Notes under the pieces: generated by a model
Seen by the model: the letters and a program-made list of their open reading frames with translations, nothing else
What the model was told of the DNA's origin: nothing
Database searches by the model: none
Origin: Sesamum alatum
Lineage: Eukaryota > Streptophyta > Magnoliopsida > Lamiales > Pedaliaceae
Assembly (NCBI GenBank): GCA_034509735.1
Contig: JACGWO010000002.1
Location: forward strand, 47,551,115-47,615,114
Direction: 5' to 3'
DNA: 64,000 nt
Shown: positions 13,811 through 25,655 of the stretch, piece by piece
Position numbering within the stretch: the stretch's first letter is position 1
How the letters are laid out: every line of letters begins with the position of its first letter
Translations under genes and position numbers: made by a program

Positions 13811-14631
13811 TAGGCCTGTCAACAGGCGGGCATTACCCTATCTGGACCCGGACCCGGATCCAATAAATACTCATAGTTATTATTTATAGACTCTACCCAT
13901 ATAATACCCGTTGGGTCTTACCCATGATATACCCATAGTAATTGGGTCCAATATGGATCTTACTTATGTTAATTTGTTAAAGTGATAAAGCATTATACAC
14001 ATTTTTTTTATAATGATATCATCAAAACATATTACAAAATTAAATTAATAAAAATAATTCATGAATTTGCAATCGATAAAATAAATTAAAAGTCATTCAA
14101 TTTTTTAACATTTGCAAATCGAACATCGATAATTGAAATATAAATAATAATCTTGACTTTGCTCAAATATTAGCCATTAATCAATTACATAATCTACATA
14201 GATTCGAGATATGAACATAAATTGAAAAACGATAAGAAAAAATAAGTATGAAAATAGGCCTTAACTTTGAAATACATTTTTTTTATCAGTTTAAAATTGC
14301 GTTCACTTTAATTTAATGAGTTTTTACAATTCAAAATTCAAACAAATCTTATCTTCATATGTTAGTCGAGCTTAACTAATTTTACATGACAAGTAAATCG
14401 AGTCGATTGATACATAAAAAATTTATAAATTTGAAGAATGTTAAATTTTACCCGTTCAATACTCATACCCACGAGTATTTTAGGGTCTAAATCCTACTCA
14501 TACCCAAAAGACTTATTTCAATGGGTATGGGTCCGGGTATGGGTCTAATATAAAATTATTGGGTCTGGGTATGAGTATTAACTATTATAATGAATACGGG
14601 TTTGGGTATTACCCGTCCATTGACAGATCTA
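13811..14631. mobile_element. Non-autonomous hAT element, 821 bp
   Basis: The left end TAGGCCTGTCAA and the inverted right end TTGACAGATCTA form hAT-like terminal repeats. Both subterminal regions carry many ACCC/GGGT units (TACCCATA, GGGTATGG), in opposite orientations, as in hAT subterminal arrays. Flanks are CATGGGAC (13803-13810) and CGTGGGAC (14632-14639), an 8-bp target duplication with one mismatch, as expected for hAT. There is no transposase ORF. Confidence 0.85.
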
Positions 14632-14639
14632 CGTGGGAC

Positions 14640-15650
14640 GGTGGGAGGAGCCGCAAGTGAAAAATATCCCTCCTTCCGTAGTTGGACGATTCTCTCCCTG
14701 TGGTCTTACTTTGACCCTTTATCTTTTGATTTTTTCACTTAAGCCCCCTAATTTAATTTATTGAACCAAATGTAACCTTCATTCATCCCATTCTTAGGTT
14801 GTGTTCACCACCCCCTATTAGCCTCTATATCCGGGTTGATATGGGTGTTATAGTTGTTTACTTGTAAGAGGCAAAGCCTTCTACTATTTACCAAAGCCCG
14901 CTACTCGGCCATACTCTGTTCGCTACAACAATTTAGTTTGCAGGTCTCATATTGTTAGTTTGTGGGACCCACAACATTTCCCACTAACTGTTGCTATCGA
15001 GATTGCGCTCATACGAAGCGTGTATGAAGTTTAGTTTGTCCCCCAATTTGAAGAGAATTAATTGCACTAACATCCACCATTAATGTTCTTAAATCTGGTA
15101 GGTGACATTTACTATTTTCTTGTGTGAGCTTCTATATTGCCCTCCTATATCACTCCAACCGCACCATCATTCTCCATTCCATTCCCGCCGGCAACAATTA
15201 GGCTTTTGTTGTACACTCCGCCTTTCTCCTCCACTATCACTAATAAACCCCATATACGGTCTTAATTGCGTGTTTTAGCCTGTAGGACTGCATCCGGATT
15301 TACCCGTGTCATTGTTGTGCCTTCGCACACTCCTCCTTCAACATTCAGGTGAGCGACTTCGATGATTCGGTGTTTATACTCTGCATTTTGTTTCGGGAGA
15401 CTTTGGATGTTTTGTGTTTATCAAGTTTATGTCGACCTACCTGCACTTTTTACATTATCTAACTCAAAGCTGGGCATAGGCTTTTCAATTTTCACCAAAT
15501 AAAATATGTGACTTGTGTTAATTAAATTATTGGTTCGTGAGGTAGCCATCATTAATTGAAAAGGTAATGCAGTATTTGCGCGCGCGGTTTGAAGATATTT
15601 TTTGCAGGCTTCAATTTACTTCATATGATTGTGCATAATGTCACTGTCAA
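14640..15650. other. Intergenic, less AT-rich, no gene assigned
   Basis: The stretch around 15100-15380 has higher GC and pyrimidine-rich patches resembling a plant leader, followed by a possible GTGAGC donor near 15350. No reading frame downstream continues it, so I assign no gene. Confidence 0.4.
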
Positions 15651-15781
15651 TTTAAACACCATCACATCCATCCTATTGTGTAATAAATGCTAAAACCAAC
15701 TTTCAAATTACACAGATTATTTGCTTAGAAAGTTGGTTTTAGCATTTATTACACAACAGGATGAATGTGATGGTGTTTAAA
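15651..15781. repeat. Perfect-type hairpin, 54-bp stem with 23-nt loop
   Basis: Arms 15651-15704 and 15728-15781 are reverse complements with only two mismatches. The left arm begins TTTAAACACCATCAC and the right arm ends with its complement. The stem is much better preserved than the other foldbacks here. It could be a very young MITE or a precursor of miRNA or siRNA. I recognise no known miRNA in it. Confidence 0.85.
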
Positions 15782-17244
15782 TTCAATGGGCAAAAATTTA
15801 ACTGTAGGCACAATCCGAAATTAAGTGGATGATAGTAAACAACCTGTTATTTTTGTATCTAGATTATTGCTCATATAATTGATACAAAGTAAACATACTG
15901 TGAGATAATATTGTATAGGGTAATATAACAGATAGTATGAGTCTACTATAATGTACGGTGCTATAGACATAACCTTAATACATACTTAGTGGTCGGAGCA
16001 ACTCAGTCAATACGCGTGCATAATTTAATTAAATAAAATAACTAAATAAAATAAAATGTGCATCAACAGAGAATTAAAGATAAAATCAAGTGCTGATAGA
16101 GGTTATAGTTATTTTATATAAAATAATTAAATATATTTAAAGGTATTTTAGTCCAAACATATATCACAACCAAAATTAGTTACCATGCTGAAGGATAAGG
16201 GGAGTATTGGCTAAACTATCTGTTATCTTACTTGTTACCATGCAGAAGAAACAAATTTGCATTGGTGGAAATCTTTATCTTCCATTTACATTTTGTTCGT
16301 TAGAGCTGAATTCATATATGAAATATTTTTCGTACTGATGGAGGAAAGAACTAGTCAAAAAAAGAAAGGTCGTTATCCCTGAAAAGAAATATGCTGAAGA
16401 AAGAAGGAAGTTAAAAGAGAAAAAGAAATATTTACTTTACCAGAAAGGAATGTCCGAGTAAGACAAGAAGTAACAGAAAAAAAAAAAAAAAAAAGAAATG
16501 TTGACTTAACAAATCAAATAGCACGTTTCAAATTGCCGAAATAACCTTGGTTATTAATCCTATCCACGTAATAGAAGTAGGTAAGGGATAAATTAGTATT
16601 TTACCATGGTTTACCTTAATTAGCATAAAAATTGTATTATTACAAATACGCCATTCATTGTTGAGGAAAATATGAGAGAAAAAAGAGATTCTTGCATTAT
16701 ACTGTGATTGTTTAAACTACTCATGTGACTGTTTTTTGTACCATCACGCACAAAAATTTACAATAAAAGTACATAATCTACCTAATTTTCCTATTATTTA
16801 TATGTTTTACATTTGATTTCTTAATATTACTATTAATAAATTGGATGTTAGTGATGTAGAGGGCTAGGATTTTTGTTTTTTGTACTATGTTTTGTACCAT
16901 TTAGTGCTTAGTGGGTTGTGTCCATTGTCAATAAAGTATAATGATACTATTTTTACTAAATAAAAGTTATGGGCTTATAAAGGAAAAGGTCCCTTTTTTT
17001 TTAAAAAAAAAAATACTTATAATGTGACAAACAAGCAAAATAAAAACTATTCCATTTATTTTGCTTTTTTCTTAAAAAAGAAAAGAAAAGGAATATTTAA
17101 GAAAGTTTGATATATGGAATTGATTATATTAAAAGTTATAAAATAGCAAAAGATAAAAATTAACTTAATGATTTTATTATGTCTATCATTGAAAGAAAAA
17201 TCGACTTCCAAGTCACAATCTGAATAATTTATCAAACTCGAGCT
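15782..17244. other. Intergenic AT-rich DNA, no gene seen
   Basis: Contains A-runs (near 16480 and 17000) but no recognisable gene. Sequence near 16900-16960 (TTAGTGGGTTG followed by TTTTTACTAAAT) recurs near 22000-22060 upstream of the second aminopeptidase copy, so part of this flank belongs to the local duplication. Confidence 0.5.
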
Positions 17245-17795
17245 TAGGAAGTGTTTGCAAATGCTTATACTTTTTTAAAAGTATTTAATTTTAAAAAAAG
17301 TTGTTAAGGGATTAATATGTAAAAATCTGAAGTGTTTGGAAGTAATAGTTATAAATAAATAAAAAGTTGATGTTGGAAGTGGTTGATAAGAAAAAAAAAT
17401 GGTGTATTACTAACTTAGTTTTAAATTATTTAACTAACCTATAAATTTAAGAAAAAATTGATGTGGAAGTGTTTGATAAGAAAAAATGGTGTATTGCCAG
17501 CTTATTTCTAAATTATTTAAGTAACTTGGTAGATGCTAAATTTTAGTCATTATTTTGATTGCAGAATTTTTGAAATATACAAAAAAAGAATAGGGCACAA
17601 AGTCACAAATAAATTAAATTCATTTACAAAAATGCAAGTTGTAATAAACAACTTAATACCAACCTAGAGTTTTTAACTTGTTTTAGATTAATTTAAGAGA
17701 AGTATAAGCAAAAGTTGAATTTCAAATCACCTTCATTTAATTTAATTTAAGCTATAGTTTGAAATCGGTTAACAAGTTTTTGCAAACACCCCTTA
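17245..17795. mobile_element. MITE with GTGTTTGCAAA-type ends, copy 1
   Basis: The left end TAGGAAGTGTTTGCAAATGC and the right end TTTTTGCAAACACCCC are inverted. The interior is AT-rich and non-coding. It is the same end type as the elements at 26137-26449 and 43679-44121. No clean target duplication is visible. It lies in the region upstream of aminopeptidase copy 1 and has no counterpart upstream of copy 2. Confidence 0.6.
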
Positions 17796-18639
17796 ATGTC
17801 ATTTTAATTAGAGAGTGTGTATGTTTGGTGCTTATGCATAATATAATTGTCCAACATACATAATAACACATTCAGTTCATGTTTTTAAGAGTCAGATATT
17901 AATATCGGATCCGATATTGTGTAGGATACATTATTCAATATTTTACCGTAATTCGAATAAAAAAATCCTTATGACCTAAAATTATGAACTTTTTTTTTAT
18001 AAGGTGAACCTCTTATTTTTCAAAGGATAGAAATGTAGCACAAACACAGATTATTGTAGCAATATTTATAATTAAGTGATTTCACTGCCTCTTTTACTAC
18101 TTCTTGTTATCTAAAAAACATTAATTATTTTAAAAGCTGTATTTCAATCAATATTAGGATGATTCTTATCTTTTGTAACTATTTACAAATGATGAAAATA
18201 AATTAAAAAAATATACTTTTATTGGTCTTTTTATATTAATCATACTTCATAATTTTTTCAATAAAACACAAAATTGGATTATCATATGAAATATTACACA
18301 ATACAATATGTCAAACTGAACAACTTTTAATGGATCATGTGATTAATTATCATTCAATATTCTATTCGAACCAATCTCATCACGCATAATCCCATTAAAT
18401 AAATCAAACGAACCTCGGAAGAATTTAAGTAAGAAGAAGGAATTCAATAAGAATATGCTTTGTAAATATTATTTTAAACAAAAATTAAATTTATATGCAT
18501 TTTATTATCATTTTTACTTTTTAGATTGTGAATTAGGATATTTTGAAGTTAGTTTGAATAAATATTTTTTTAAAAGAAATTTTAAAGCAAGTGAGCTCAC
18601 TCAATAATTCAATCTTTTGGCCTAAATTCCTTGTAATTT
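17796..18639. other. Intergenic AT-rich DNA, no gene seen
   Basis: Upstream flank of the first aminopeptidase copy. No ORF or RNA gene is recognisable. Confidence 0.5.
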
Positions 18640-18896
18640 ATTTTATCTTTACCTTTATTCCTTTTGTCTTTATCCCTAATTCCTCTCTCCCTCCAAATTT
18701 TAAAACCTAAAATTTCAATTCAGTGGATTACACGCACGATCCATCACAGTCTTGTGTAATTTGATTCCTCTCTTCCATTTGCTTGCCCAACAAAAATTCC
18801 GCCACCTCTCCACCACCCTCCGCCGCCGTCAACCACCGCTTCATCCTCTGCACCCGTTTCCAAGAAGTGGAGAATTTGAACTCTGCGCATCAAAAA

Positions 18897-21634
18897 ATGG
18901 CGCCAATTGATCCTCACTCCTATACAGACTCCACCCACCCCCTCACCACCCACATCTCCCTCTCCTTCTACTTCGACTTCGCTTCCTCCACCATTCTCTC
19001 CTCCGCCGTCCTCTCTCTCGCCGCCCCTTACTCCGGCGCCTTCACCCTCGATTCCCGCTACCTCTCGATCTCCGACGTCCTCGACCCTGCTACTCTGACT
19101 CCCCTCCCCTTCAGTCTGCAACCCACTTCTGCTGACGCCATTTTGGGACAATCCCTCACTGTCACCCTCTCCAACCAATCCCAGTTGTTGGTCATCTTCA
19201 AAACTGCCCCCTCCTCCTCCGCCCTCCAGTGGCTTTCCCCTCCTCAAACGTTTAATAAGTCGTTCCCCTTTGTTTACACCCAATGCCAGGCCATCCACGC
19301 CAGGTCCGTTTTCCCCTGCCAAGACACACCGGCTGCCCGGATCAATTTGCTGCGAAATTGAATATCCCGCGCAATTTATCGGCTGTGATGGGTGCGAAAC
19401 ACGTTGGTAGGCGGGATCCTGTTCCCGGGGAGTGCCGTGGTGCCTGTGATGATTCTTTGTGGTGTGGGGAAGGGAGGGTTGTTGAGGAATTTGTGATGGA
19501 GCAGCCCATCCCGTCGTACTTGTTTGCATTTGCAGTTGGGGAGTTGGGTTTTAGAGAGGTTGGTCCTAGAACCAAGATTTATTCAGAGGCTGTTCCGGGG
19601 GTGTTGGATGCTGCGGCTAGAGAGTTTTCAGGGACGGAGGAGATGATTAAGGTAGGAGAGGGGTTGTTTGGGCCTTACGAGTGGGAGAGGTTTGATTTGT
19701 TGGTTTTGCCACCGAGTTTTCCCTATGGAGGAATGGAGAACCCAAGGATGGTGTTTTTGACCCCCACTGTGATTAAGGGGGATGCGACTGGTGCACAGGT
19801 TGTGGCTCACGAGCTCGCTCATAGCTGGACTGGAAATTTGATTACCAACAAGACTAATGATCACTTCTGGTTAAATGAGGTAATTGCTTGTTTGTATACT
19901 TGGTAATGGTTTATATTAAGTGACAGACGGCATATATACGTACGAGAAGTTGATGCAGTTGAATTGTTATTCATGCTAAGATCAATAACACTCATGTTAA
20001 GTTGGAATTCACTTTGTGATTACTGGAAACTTTTAATATGTTGATACTTGTGCACTATTTTGTATGTTAAATTTTCAAAACTATTCAATGCTTGTGCAGT
20101 CTTTGAATATGAATTCTCAAACTGTCTGTAAGAGAAAAGTATTACAATCAACCTTTGAGTTGTTTGTAATGAAGTTTCTATAAGCAGATCAACTGTTTCG
20201 GTTTAATGTGACTGGGAAGTCAAGAGAAATGCGGCCTCTATTTGTCTCTTCTTACGGAGAACGAGTTCAATGCAACTTTAGCCCTTCCCCTTTTCCCATC
20301 TTGGTTCTTTTTTGACTATTTTATGGATGTTTTCGCTAATCTTTAGATTCTTGGGTTTGTGCTCATATGTTACAGGGTGTCACAACATATGCAGAGAGGA
20401 GAATAGTTGAGGCTGTGCAAGGAAAGGAAAGAGCTGTACTTAATATTGGAATTGGTTGGAAACTACTTGTTGAGGATATGGAGAGGTTTAAGGACAACAT
20501 GGAATTCACAAAACTGAAAACTAACCAGCAAGGAGTGGACCCAGATGATGTCTATTCTCGAGTGCCCTATGAAAAAGGATTCCAGTTTTTGTGGCGCATT
20601 GAGAGACAGGCAAGCACATATTTGTGGCTTTTCTGCTCTTTGGAGATTATGTTTCTTTTATATAGTCATAGAAGAGCTTAATTGTTGTCATTGTATTTTA
20701 TGCACAGATTGGGAGGCCTGCATTTGACGAGTTTCTTAAAAAGTATATCGCCACCTTCAAGTTCCAGTCTATTGACACTGATACATTTCTTGATTTCTTG
20801 AAAGCAAATGTTCCTGGAATAGAAAATCATATTGATTTGAAGGTATGGACTGAGGGTACCGGCATACCTCCAGATGCAATGGAGCCTGCTTCTGATATCT
20901 ATACAAAGATTGTATCTCTGGCTAATGAGTTTAAGGTAGGAAGGATGCCAAATGAGGACGAAGTTGCCGATTGGGGAGGACAGGAATGGGAGCTTTATTT
21001 AGAAAACCTGCCTAAATCTGTCGAAGCTTCACAGGTACTGTTATTGTATGACGAACTGATGCACTTTTTATTACCGACAACCTTCATAATCTCTAACTTC
21101 ATCTCCCTGTTGAAATTCTTTGATAGATACAAGTCATACTCATATTGTTGTACTGTTAGAGAGATTATGTCTCTAAGTATTGTATGCTCCTTATGCCATC
21201 AGGAGACGAGGATTTCTATTAAAAAGATGCTTTACAAGAATCCCAGCTTGCCAGATTCATCATTTGCTTCCTATAGAATTACACCTTTTGATGTAGAGCT
21301 AGCTAATGCAGCTTTTACCATGTTGGCCGCACCACAGGTATTAGGTCTAGATGCACGCTACAGGCTTTCAGAATCAAAAGATTACGAGGTGAAGGTGGCA
21401 TTTCTGCAGCTGGCTATTGCATCAAGGTGCAGTAATTACTATGGTGAGGTCGAGAAAACTCTGAAAGAAGTTGGAAGGATGCAATATCTCCGGCCGCTGT
21501 ATAAAGGACTAGTCCAGGGGGCCGGCAAAGAGGAGGAGAAAGTATTTGCCAAGAGGGTGTTCTCAGAAGCATGCTCTTGTTATCACCCTATAGCTCAGGG
21601 CGTCGTTCAGGCTATTCTTGTTAAACATATGTAG
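18897..21634 (+). pseudogene. Leukotriene-A4-hydrolase-like aminopeptidase, copy 1 (exon-1 frameshift)
   Basis: M1-family zinc aminopeptidase, the plant homologue of LTA4H (Arabidopsis LKHA4). Plants mainly use the aminopeptidase activity. Exons: 18897-19879, 20376-20609, 20708-21034, 21338-21634 (613 residues if the frame were intact; family about 610-616). Start MAPIDPHSYTD, substrate motif GGMEN, and zinc site HELAH with the third ligand Glu 18 residues on, the last codon of exon 1. The catalytic Tyr lies in VPYEKGF (exon 2) and the carboxylate-binding Arg in GRMQYLRPL (exon 4). Compared with copy 2, one base is missing near 19346, which shifts the frame after about 149 residues, before the zinc site. 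The rest is intact with good splice sites. Intron 2 is GC-AG. Either a young pseudogene or a sequence error. Confidence 0.88.
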
Positions 21635-21649
21635 ACGAAACATCGGCTG

Positions 21650-21710
21650 CCCTCTCCCTGCTCTTTTTTTTTTTTTTTTTTTTTTTTGCTTAAGTCCCTC
21701 TCCCTGCTCT
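21650..21710 (-). mobile_element. Tiny poly(T) retro-insertion with 15-bp target duplication
   Basis: CCCTCTCCCTGCTCT occurs at 21650-21664 and again at 21696-21710. Between the copies are 23 T's plus GCTTAAGT. The second aminopeptidase copy has an uninterrupted GCTCTAAC junction at the corresponding place, the empty site. This is the mark of target-primed reverse transcription leaving little more than a poly(A) tail. Confidence 0.8.
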
Positions 21711-22309
21711 AACGCCAATATTTCATGGCTTGTAAATGTCCTTCTTTGGGATCTTCTTTCTTTCTTTTGAACGTCATATAAAATATGATAATACTTGATG
21801 TCATGTACAATAAGAAAATAAAAGATAAATATAATATATGTTGATCAACGTTGTGGAGATAACGGAATAAACTGTGGTTAGATGGATGTTAAAGTATTTG
21901 TAATTTTTCAAACAATGAGAAAATATTTATAATTATGCCAAATATTAGCAGAGATGATTGTAATATTCTCTATTTCTGTTTCGTACTATGTTAGGGATGT
22001 TAGTGTTTAGTGGGTTGGTCACTTGTCTATAAAGTATTGTGAAATTATTTTTACTAAATTGATCGTTGTTTCACGCTTTGTTTGAAATAAATAAAAGTAA
22101 AATATAAATCAATACACTACATTAAAAATAAAAAAGAAATAAAGTAAATTAATTTATCAATTCTGTAAAAAAAATTAAAAGTTAAATAAATTAGTTATCT
22201 TATCAGTTGAAGGGTATTTTTAACTTTACAAAAAAGTAGTGCAATATATTATTAATTGCCGTTTGTGATTGTGGAGAATTATTTTTTTTTATATTAGTAA
22301 TGAAAACTA
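21711..22309. other. Spacer between the tandem aminopeptidase genes
   Basis: AT-rich, with no separate gene. It contains the 3' flank of copy 1 and sequence matching the distant upstream flank of copy 1 (see 16900-16960). Confidence 0.6.
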
Positions 22310-22565
22310 AATTACTTTATCTTAACCTTTATTCCGTTGTCTTTATTCCCAATTCCTCTCTCCCTCCAAATTTTAAAACCCTAATTTCAGTTCAGTGGAT
22401 TGCACTCACTCACAATCACATCCTTGTGTAATCTGATTCTCCTCTTCCATTTGCTTGCGCAACACGATTCCGCCACCTCTCCACCACCTCCCGCTGCCGT
22501 TAACCACCACTTTATCTCTGCAACCAGTTCCAGGGAAAGGAGAATTTGAACTCTGCTCATAAAAA

Positions 22566-25500
22566 ATGGCGCCCATTGATCCTCACTCCTACACAGACTC
22601 CACCCACCCCCTCACCACCCATATCTCCCTCTCCTTCTACTTCGACTTCGCTTCCTCCACCATTCTCTCCTCCGCCGTCCTCTCTCTCGCCGCCCCTTAC
22701 TCCGGCGCCTTCACCCTCGATTCCCGCTCCCTCTCGATCTCCGACGTCCTCGACCCCGCTACTCTGACTCCCCTCCCCTTCACTCTGCAGCCCACTTCTC
22801 CCGACGCCATTTTGGGACAATCCCTCACGGTCACACTCTCCAACCACTCCCAGTTGTTGGTCGTCTTCAAAACTGCCCCCTCCTCCTCTGCCCTCCAGTG
22901 GCTTTCCCCTCCTCAAACGTTTAATAAGTCGTTCCCCTTTGTTTACACCCAATGCCAGGCCATCCATGCCAGGTCCATTTTCCCCTGCCAAGACACCCCG
23001 GCTACCCGGATCAAGTATGCTGCGAAATTGAATATCCCGCGCTATTTATCGGCTGTGATGGGTGCGAAACACGTTGGTAGGCGGGACCCTGCTCCCCGGG
23101 AGTGCGGGGGTGCCTGTGATGATTCTTTATGGTGTGGGGAAGAGAGGGTCGTTGAGGAATTTGTGATGGAGCAGCCCATCCCGCCGTACTTGTTTGCATT
23201 TGCTGTTGGGGAGTTGGGTTTCAGGGAGGTGGGTCCTAGAACTAAGGTTTATTCGGAGGCTGTTCCTGGGGTGTTGGATGCTGCAGCTACAGAGTTTGCG
23301 GGGACGGAGGAGAATGATTAAGGTAGGAGAGGGGTTGTTTGGGCCTTACGAGTGGGAGAGGTTTGATTTGTTGGTTTTGCCACCAAGTTTTCCCTATGGA
23401 GGAATGGAGAACCCGAGGATGGTGTTTTTGACCCCCACGGTGATTAAGGGGGATGCCTCTGGCGCGCAGGTTGTTGCTCATGAGCTAGCTCATAGTTGGA
23501 CCGGGAATCTGATTACCAGTAAGAGTAATGATCACTTCTGGTTAAATGAGGTAATTGCTTGTGTTGTATATTTAGTTATGGTTTATATTAAGTGACAGGT
23601 GATTCATTTTTATAAGTGGTCATATGTACGCATGAGGAGTTGATGCAATTAAATTGCTAAATCATGCTAAGATCAGTAACACTCGTCGAAAGATGGTATT
23701 CACTTTGTGATCCTTGAAAATTTTCGTATTTTGATACTTTTGACCTGTTTTGTATGTTAATTTTCAAAACTATCGAATGCTCGAATACTTTTTTCAATAT
23801 GACCTGTCAAAACTGTCTTAAGAGAAAAGTATGCCAGTCAACCTTTGAGTTGTTGGTATGATGAAGTTTAGAAAAGCAGATCTACTTTAAAAAAATGCAG
23901 CCTCTATTTTGTCTCGTCTTATGGAGAACGAGTCAATGCAATTTTAGCCTTTTCCCTTTTCCATCTTGGTTTCTTTCATGACTTTGTAATGGATGTTTTT
24001 GCTAATCTTGAGATTTTTGGGTTTGTGCTCATACGTTACAGGGTTTCACAACATATGCGGAGCGACGGATAGTTGAGGCTGTGCAAGGAAAGGAAAGAGC
24101 TGTACTTAATATTGGAATTGGTTGGAAAGGACTTGTTGAGGAAATGGAGAGGTTTAAGGACAACATGGAATTCACAAAACTGAAAACTAACCAGCAAGGA
24201 GTGGACCCAGATGATGTCTATTCTCAAGTGCCCTATGAAAAAGGATTCCAGTTTTTGTGGCGCATTGAGAGACAGGCAAGCACATACTTATGGCTTTTCT
24301 GCTCGTTGGAGATTATGTTTCTTTTATGTCTTCATAGAAGAGCTTTATTGTTGTCATTGTATTTTATGCACAGATTGGGAGGCCTGCATTTGACGAGTTT
24401 CTTAAAAAGTATATTGCCACCTTCAAGTTCCAATCTATTGACACCGACACATTTCTTGATTTCCTTAAAGCAAATGTTCGCGGAATAGAAAATCATATTG
24501 ATTTGAAGGTATGGACTGAGGGTACTGGAATACCTCCAGATGCAATGGAGCCTGCTTCTGAAATCTATACAAAGATTGTATCTCTGGCTAATGAGTTTAA
24601 GGTAGGAAGGATGCCAAATGAGGATGAAGTTGCTGATTGGGGAGGACAGGAATGGGAGCTTTACTTAGAAAACCTTCCCAAATCTGTTGAAGCTTCACAG
24701 GTACTGTTATGGCATGACGAATTGATGCACTTTCTATTACCTAGACAACCTCCATGATCTTTAACTTCATCTGGCTGTTGAAATTCTTTGATTGACAACT
24801 TATATTCTTGCAGCATATTGAGAGATTGTTTCTCTTATTCGCCCAAAGTTGCAATCTTTTGTTTTTTTGATATTTAGCGTCTTAATTAGCACAAGTAGGT
24901 GGTTATCATAGTTCAGTTGCTATCTGTACATTTTATCTATTTTCTTTGTTCCGTGATATATCTTCTCCACTTCTCGTGTCATATAAGATAAAGCAAATGT
25001 AACTTTAGTTGATCAAATAAATTCCACATCTCCATCTGTCCTCTAATCTTGAGAATAGTTTCAGTCTCTGGTATTTATCGAGTAGAAGCTCCTTAATTTT
25101 AGCACAAGGGATCTTGAATCTTTATGACTCGCCGAGGAAACTTGAGGAGAAAAGGCTTCAATATTTGATAGTGCTTAAACAATATTATTCTCTGCTCAAG
25201 TATTATATGCTCCTTATGCCATCAGGAGACAAGGAATTAGATTAAAAAATGATGCTTTTGTAAGAATTCAAGCTTGCAAGATTCATCACTCTCCTCCTAT
25301 AGAATAACACTTTTCGACATAGAGCTAACACAACTTTACCATGTTGGCCGTATGACAGGTATTAGCTCTAGATGCACGCTACAGGCTTTCAGAATCAAAA
25401 GATTACGAGGTCAAGGTGGCATTTCTTCAGCTTGCTATTTCATCAAGGTGCAGTAATTACTATAGTGAGGTTGAGAAAACTCTGAAGGATGTTGGAAGGA

Positions 25501-25655
25501 TGAAATATCTCCGCCCGCTCTATACGGGGCTAGTCCAGGGCACCGGCAAAGAAGAGGAGAAAATATTTGCCAAGAGGGTGTTCTCAGAGGCATGCACTTG
25601 CTATCACCCTATCGCTCAGGGTGTCGTTGAGTCTATTCTTGCTAAACATATGTAA
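22566..25655 (+). pseudogene. Leukotriene-A4-hydrolase-like aminopeptidase, copy 2 (exon-1 frameshift)
   Basis: Tandem duplicate of the gene at 18897. Exons: 22566-23550, 24042-24275, 24374-24700, 25359-25655, with splice sites and phases identical to copy 1. The exon-1 position broken in copy 1 is intact here, but one extra base near 23312 (AGAATGATTAAG against AGATGATTAAG) puts a stop after about 251 residues, just before GGMEN and HELAH. Exons 2-4 are clean and keep the Tyr motif VPYEKGF and the Arg motif GRMKYLRPL. As given, it encodes only the N-terminal β-sheet domain. Intron 2 is GC-AG as in copy 1. Copy 2 matches remembered plant proteins slightly better at the C-terminus (for example VESILAKHM), so it may be the ancestral functional copy with a sequence error; this is inference. 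Confidence 0.88.

Noticed and set aside
18744..19529. Long minus-strand ORF opposite aminopeptidase exon 1 (and a shorter one at 22557-22991)
   Set aside because: Antisense shadow of a GC-rich exon; Gly/Glu-rich with no family match, while the plus strand encodes a conserved enzyme.
21178..21337. Possible extra coding exon before the last aminopeptidase exon
   Set aside because: It is open in copy 1, but copy 2 has stops and family proteins run directly from VEASQ to VL-LDARYR, so it is intron.
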